Shown: in pieces, positions 60,528-64,000 of the stretch
How the letters are laid out: each line of letters begins with the position of its first letter
Position numbering within the stretch: the stretch's first letter is position 1
Assembly: GCA_020723405.1 (NCBI GenBank)
Contig: DYIY01000009.1
Span: forward strand, 1 to 64,000
Direction of reading: 5' to 3'
Length of the DNA: 64,000 nt
Source: Thiobacillus denitrificans
Lineage (GTDB): Bacteria; Pseudomonadota; Gammaproteobacteria; Burkholderiales; Thiobacillaceae
Notes under the pieces: model-generated
What the model saw: the letters and a program-made list of their open reading frames with translations, nothing else
Told to the model about the DNA's origin: nothing
Database searches by the model: none
Translations under genes and position numbers: made by a program

Positions 60528-61727
60528 TCAGTCCGCCTGCTTGCGCAGGAAGGCCGGGATGTCCAGGGTGTCGATGCCTGCCGACTGGGCCATTTCCACC
60601 GCTGCCTGATTGCTGCGCCGGTTGCCGCCCTGGCGGAAGGTGGTGGGCATATCGTAGTCCCGGTTGGGATCGAAGCCCAACCCGGCGCCCACCATGGGGC
60701 CATCGGTTCCGGTCGCCATCATCACCGGTTGCACCACCTGCATCACCGGTTTGGGCTGCTGGTGCCGCACCGGGTTGCCCAGACCGGTGGCCACCATGGT
60801 CACCCGCAGCCGTTCGCCCATGCTCTCGTCGATGGAGGTCCCCACGATCACCGTGGCTTCCTCGGCGGCGAAGCCCTGGATGGTATTCATCACCTGGTAA
60901 TACTCCTCCATGGTGAGGGAGTCGTCGGCAGTGATGTTCACCAGCACGCCCCGGGCGCCCTTCAGGTCCACGTTCTCCAGCAGGGGGCTGGCGACGGCGG
61001 CCTCGGCGGCTTCCCGGGCCCGCTCTTCCCCGCTGGACGCGGCGGAACCCATCATGGCCATGCCCACTTCGCTCATCACCGTCTTCACGTCGGCGAAGTC
61101 CACGTTGATCATGCCCGGGTTGGAGATGATCTCGGCGATGCCGGAAACGGCACTGTGCAGCACATCGTTGGCGGCCACGAAGGCATCGGTCAGCTTGGTC
61201 TTGGCGCCCAGCACCTGGATCAGCTTTTCATTGGGGATGACGATCAGGCTGTCCACGTGTTCCGACAGGGACTTGAGGCCCGCCTCAGCGGAGCGCATGC
61301 GCTTGCCCTCGAACTGGAAAGGTTTGGTCACCACGGCCACCGCCAGGATGCCCAGGTCCTTGGCCACCTCGGCCACCACGGGTGCTGCGCCGGTGCCCGT
61401 GCCACCGCCCATGCCGGCGGCGATGAACAGCATGTCGGCCCCGTCGATGAGTTCGGCGATGCGCTCACGGTCTTCCAGGGCGGCTTCCCGGCCCACTTCG
61501 GGTTTGCCCCCGGCTCCCAGGCCCTTGGTGGCCGAGTTGCCGATTTGCAGTTGGACGCCGGCCCGGTTGCGTTTCAGGGCCTGGGCATCGGTGTTGATGG
61601 CGATGAACTCCACGCCGTTCATTCCCTTGTTGATCATGTGGTCCACCGCGTTGCCGCCGCAGCCGCCCACGCCGATGACCTTGATCACGGCTTCCTGGGA
61701 TTGCATTTCTTCCAGTTCAAACAACAT
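60528..61727 (-). CDS. ftsZ: Cell division GTPase FtsZ
   Basis: A tubulin-like GTPase of 399 residues forming the division ring. It has GVGGCGGNAVDHM, the tubulin signature GGGTGTGAAPVVAEVAKD, NVDFADVKTVMSEVGMAMMG and a C-terminal peptide DTLDIPAFLRKQAD for binding FtsA and ZipA. GGAGGGACTG precedes the start. It lies 94 bases after ftsA in the division operon. Confidence 0.97.
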   Translation of the reverse strand: MLFELEEMQSQEAVIKVIGVGGCGGNAVDHMINKGMNGVEFIAINTDAQALKRNRAGVQLQIGNSATKGLGAGGKPEVGREAALEDRERIAELIDGADMLFIAAGMGGGTGTGAAPVVAEVAKDLGILAVAVVTKPFQFEGKRMRSAEAGLKSLSEHVDSLIVIPNEKLIQVLGAKTKLTDAFVAANDVLHSAVSGIAEIISNPGMINVDFADVKTVMSEVGMAMMGSAASSGEERAREAAEAAVASPLLENVDLKGARGVLVNITADDSLTMEEYYQVMNTIQGFAAEEATVIVGTSIDESMGERLRVTMVATGLGNPVRHQQPKPVMQVVQPVMMATGTDGPMVGAGLGFDPNRDYDMPTTFRQGGNRRSNQAAVEMAQSAGIDTLDIPAFLRKQAD

Positions 61728-61821
61728 TTTCAGTCCCTCCTAAGTGGTACACGACGTAAAGAAAGCCGTCCGGGGCGGGGGGATTTCGCGCGTCCCCCCG
61801 GCACCGCAACCGGCTCCCGAC

Positions 61822-63056
61822 TCAAAAATTCTGCTGAAACCATGACTTCATCCGACCCATGATCTGTTTCACGCTGGCGCCCTGGATGCGCGCCGCCTGG
61901 TCGATCTCGTGCTTCTCCAGGCCGGCCAGCACCAGCCCCACGCTGGTGGCGAAGCGGGGATTGCGCACCCGCTCGGAAAACCCCCCCACGTACTCCGGCA
62001 CACCGATGCGCACCGGCATGTGGAACACCTCCTCGGCCAGTTCCACCATGCCCTTCATCAGACTGGACCCACCGGTGATCACCACCCCCGAGGAGATCTG
62101 CTCCTCAAAGCCGGAACGGCGCAATTCCGCCTGGACCAGACTGAACAACTCCTCCACCCGGGGCTCGATGACCTCGGAAAGGAGTTGCTTGGAGAGCATC
62201 CGGGGTCCCCGCTCGCCGATGCCCGGCACCTCGATCATTTCCTTGGGGTCCGCCAACTGGCGCAGGGCGATGCCGTGCTGGATCTTCAGGTCCTCCGCCT
62301 CCCGGGTGGGGGTGCGCAGGGTCATGGCGATGTCGTTGGTGATCTGGTCCCCGGCGATGGGGATCACCGCCACGTGCTGGATGGCCCCCCGGGTGAACAC
62401 GGCGATGTCGGTGGTGCCGCCGCCGATGTCCACGATGCACACCCCCAGGTCCTTTTCGTCGTCGTTGAGCACGGAATGGCTGGAGGCCAGGGGTTGCAGC
62501 ACCAGGTCCTTCACTTCCAGCCCACAGCGGCGCACGCACTTGACGATGTTCTGGGCGGCGGACACGGCGCCGGTGACGATGTGCACCTTCACCTCCAGGC
62601 GCACCCCGGACATGCCCAGGGGGTCCCGCACCCCGTCCTGGCCGTCGATGATGTATTCCTGGGGCAGCACGTGGAGCACCTGCTGGTCGGCGGGGATGTT
62701 CAGGGCCCGGGCGATCTCGATGACCCGGTCCATGTCCGCCTGGGACACTTCCCGGTCGCGGATGGGCAGCATGCCGCTGGAGTTCTGGGCCTTGATGTGG
62801 CTGCCGGCGATGCCCGTATAGACCTGGGTGATCTTGCAGTTGGCCATCAGCTCGGCCTCTTCCAGGGCCCGCTGGATGGCCGACACGGTGGCCTCGATGT
62901 TGACCACCACGCCCTTCTTCAGGCCCCGGGACGGGGACTGGCCCATGCCGATGATGTTCAGCCCGCCCTCGATGGTGGCCTCGGCGACCAGGGCCACGAT
63001 CTTCGACGTGCCGATGTCCAGGCCGACGATCAGGTCCTTGCTTTCGTTGATCTTCT

Positions 63057-63060
<4 letters not shown>
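61822..63060 (-). CDS. ftsA: Cell division protein FtsA
   Basis: An actin-like protein of 412 residues tethering FtsZ to the membrane. The start at 63060 (MKKINESKDLIVGLDIGTSK) overlaps the ftsQ stop by 4 bases; the longer frame is a shadow of ftsQ. Motifs include GLKKGVVVNIEATVSAIQRA, GVCIVDIGGGTTDIAVF, VVITGGSSLMKGM and the C-terminal amphipathic helix IMGRMKSWFQQNF. Confidence 0.97.

Positions 63061-64000
<940 letters not shown>

Overview
The window is GC-rich DNA from a betaproteobacterium, most like the Rhodocyclales/Nitrosomonadales group. The evidence is gene content: a ddl-ftsQ-ftsA-ftsZ-lpxC division cluster, a pilMNOPQ operon next to PBP1a, cytochrome c4 next to engB, the Thiobacillus-ferrooxidans-type gshA followed by gshB, and a PEP-CTERM/exosortase regulatory locus (prsK/prsR/prsT). 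No species is named because nothing was searched.

Layout. (1) 1-4425: the end of a type VI secretion VgrG, a phospholipase D effector (Tle5-like) and a probable immunity protein, with a drop in GC from about 2640 to 3700. (2) 4426-10397: housekeeping and redox genes (gshA, gshB, apbE, a DinB-fold protein, a TlpA-like thioredoxin, an RlmL-like RNA methylase). (3) 10605-25556: an accessory island built around an AlkB/XylM-type membrane di-iron hydroxylase. It carries the hydroxylase, a truncated haemoglobin and a XylA-like ferredoxin reductase; an AlkL/OmpW outer-membrane protein; an acyl-CoA dehydrogenase-like enzyme; two PAS-kinase/FixJ-type two-component systems; OsmC; a dihydrolipoamide dehydrogenase with a GcvH-like lipoyl protein; a formaldehyde-activating-enzyme homologue that lacks the catalytic His; a small ferredoxin; and a Nif11-like small protein with an unrecognised 100-residue partner. 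A tRNA-Arg(CCG) lies beyond its right end. (4) 26368-32678: two dihaem cytochromes c, rep, engB, hemB, and a YcgR-like PilZ protein. (5) 32790-36570: two FeeM-like acyltransferases, an E1/ThiF-like protein and a nitroreductase-like protein. (6) 36653-51078: a PEP-CTERM protein behind a sigma-54 promoter, a MacB/Lol-like ABC export set with LolA-like and DUF1302 outer-membrane partners, and the prsT-prsR-prsK-sugar transferase operon. (7) 51150-64000: PBP1a, pilMNOPQ and the division cluster, cut by the window end inside ddl.

How the parts work together. The strongest new signal is regulatory. The alkB operon and the Nif11-like small-protein operon, 10 kb apart, share a promoter (GATTTTTC, 17 bp, TATAAATC, on the minus strand) with upstream palindromes of the form CGTR-N4-YACG placed at multiples of 11 bp. 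I infer that one of the two FixJ-type regulators of the island binds these boxes and that the small proteins belong to the hydroxylase regulon. In the PEP-CTERM region the sigma-54 promoter before the PEP-CTERM gene fits control by the RpoN-dependent regulator PrsR, encoded 10 kb downstream.
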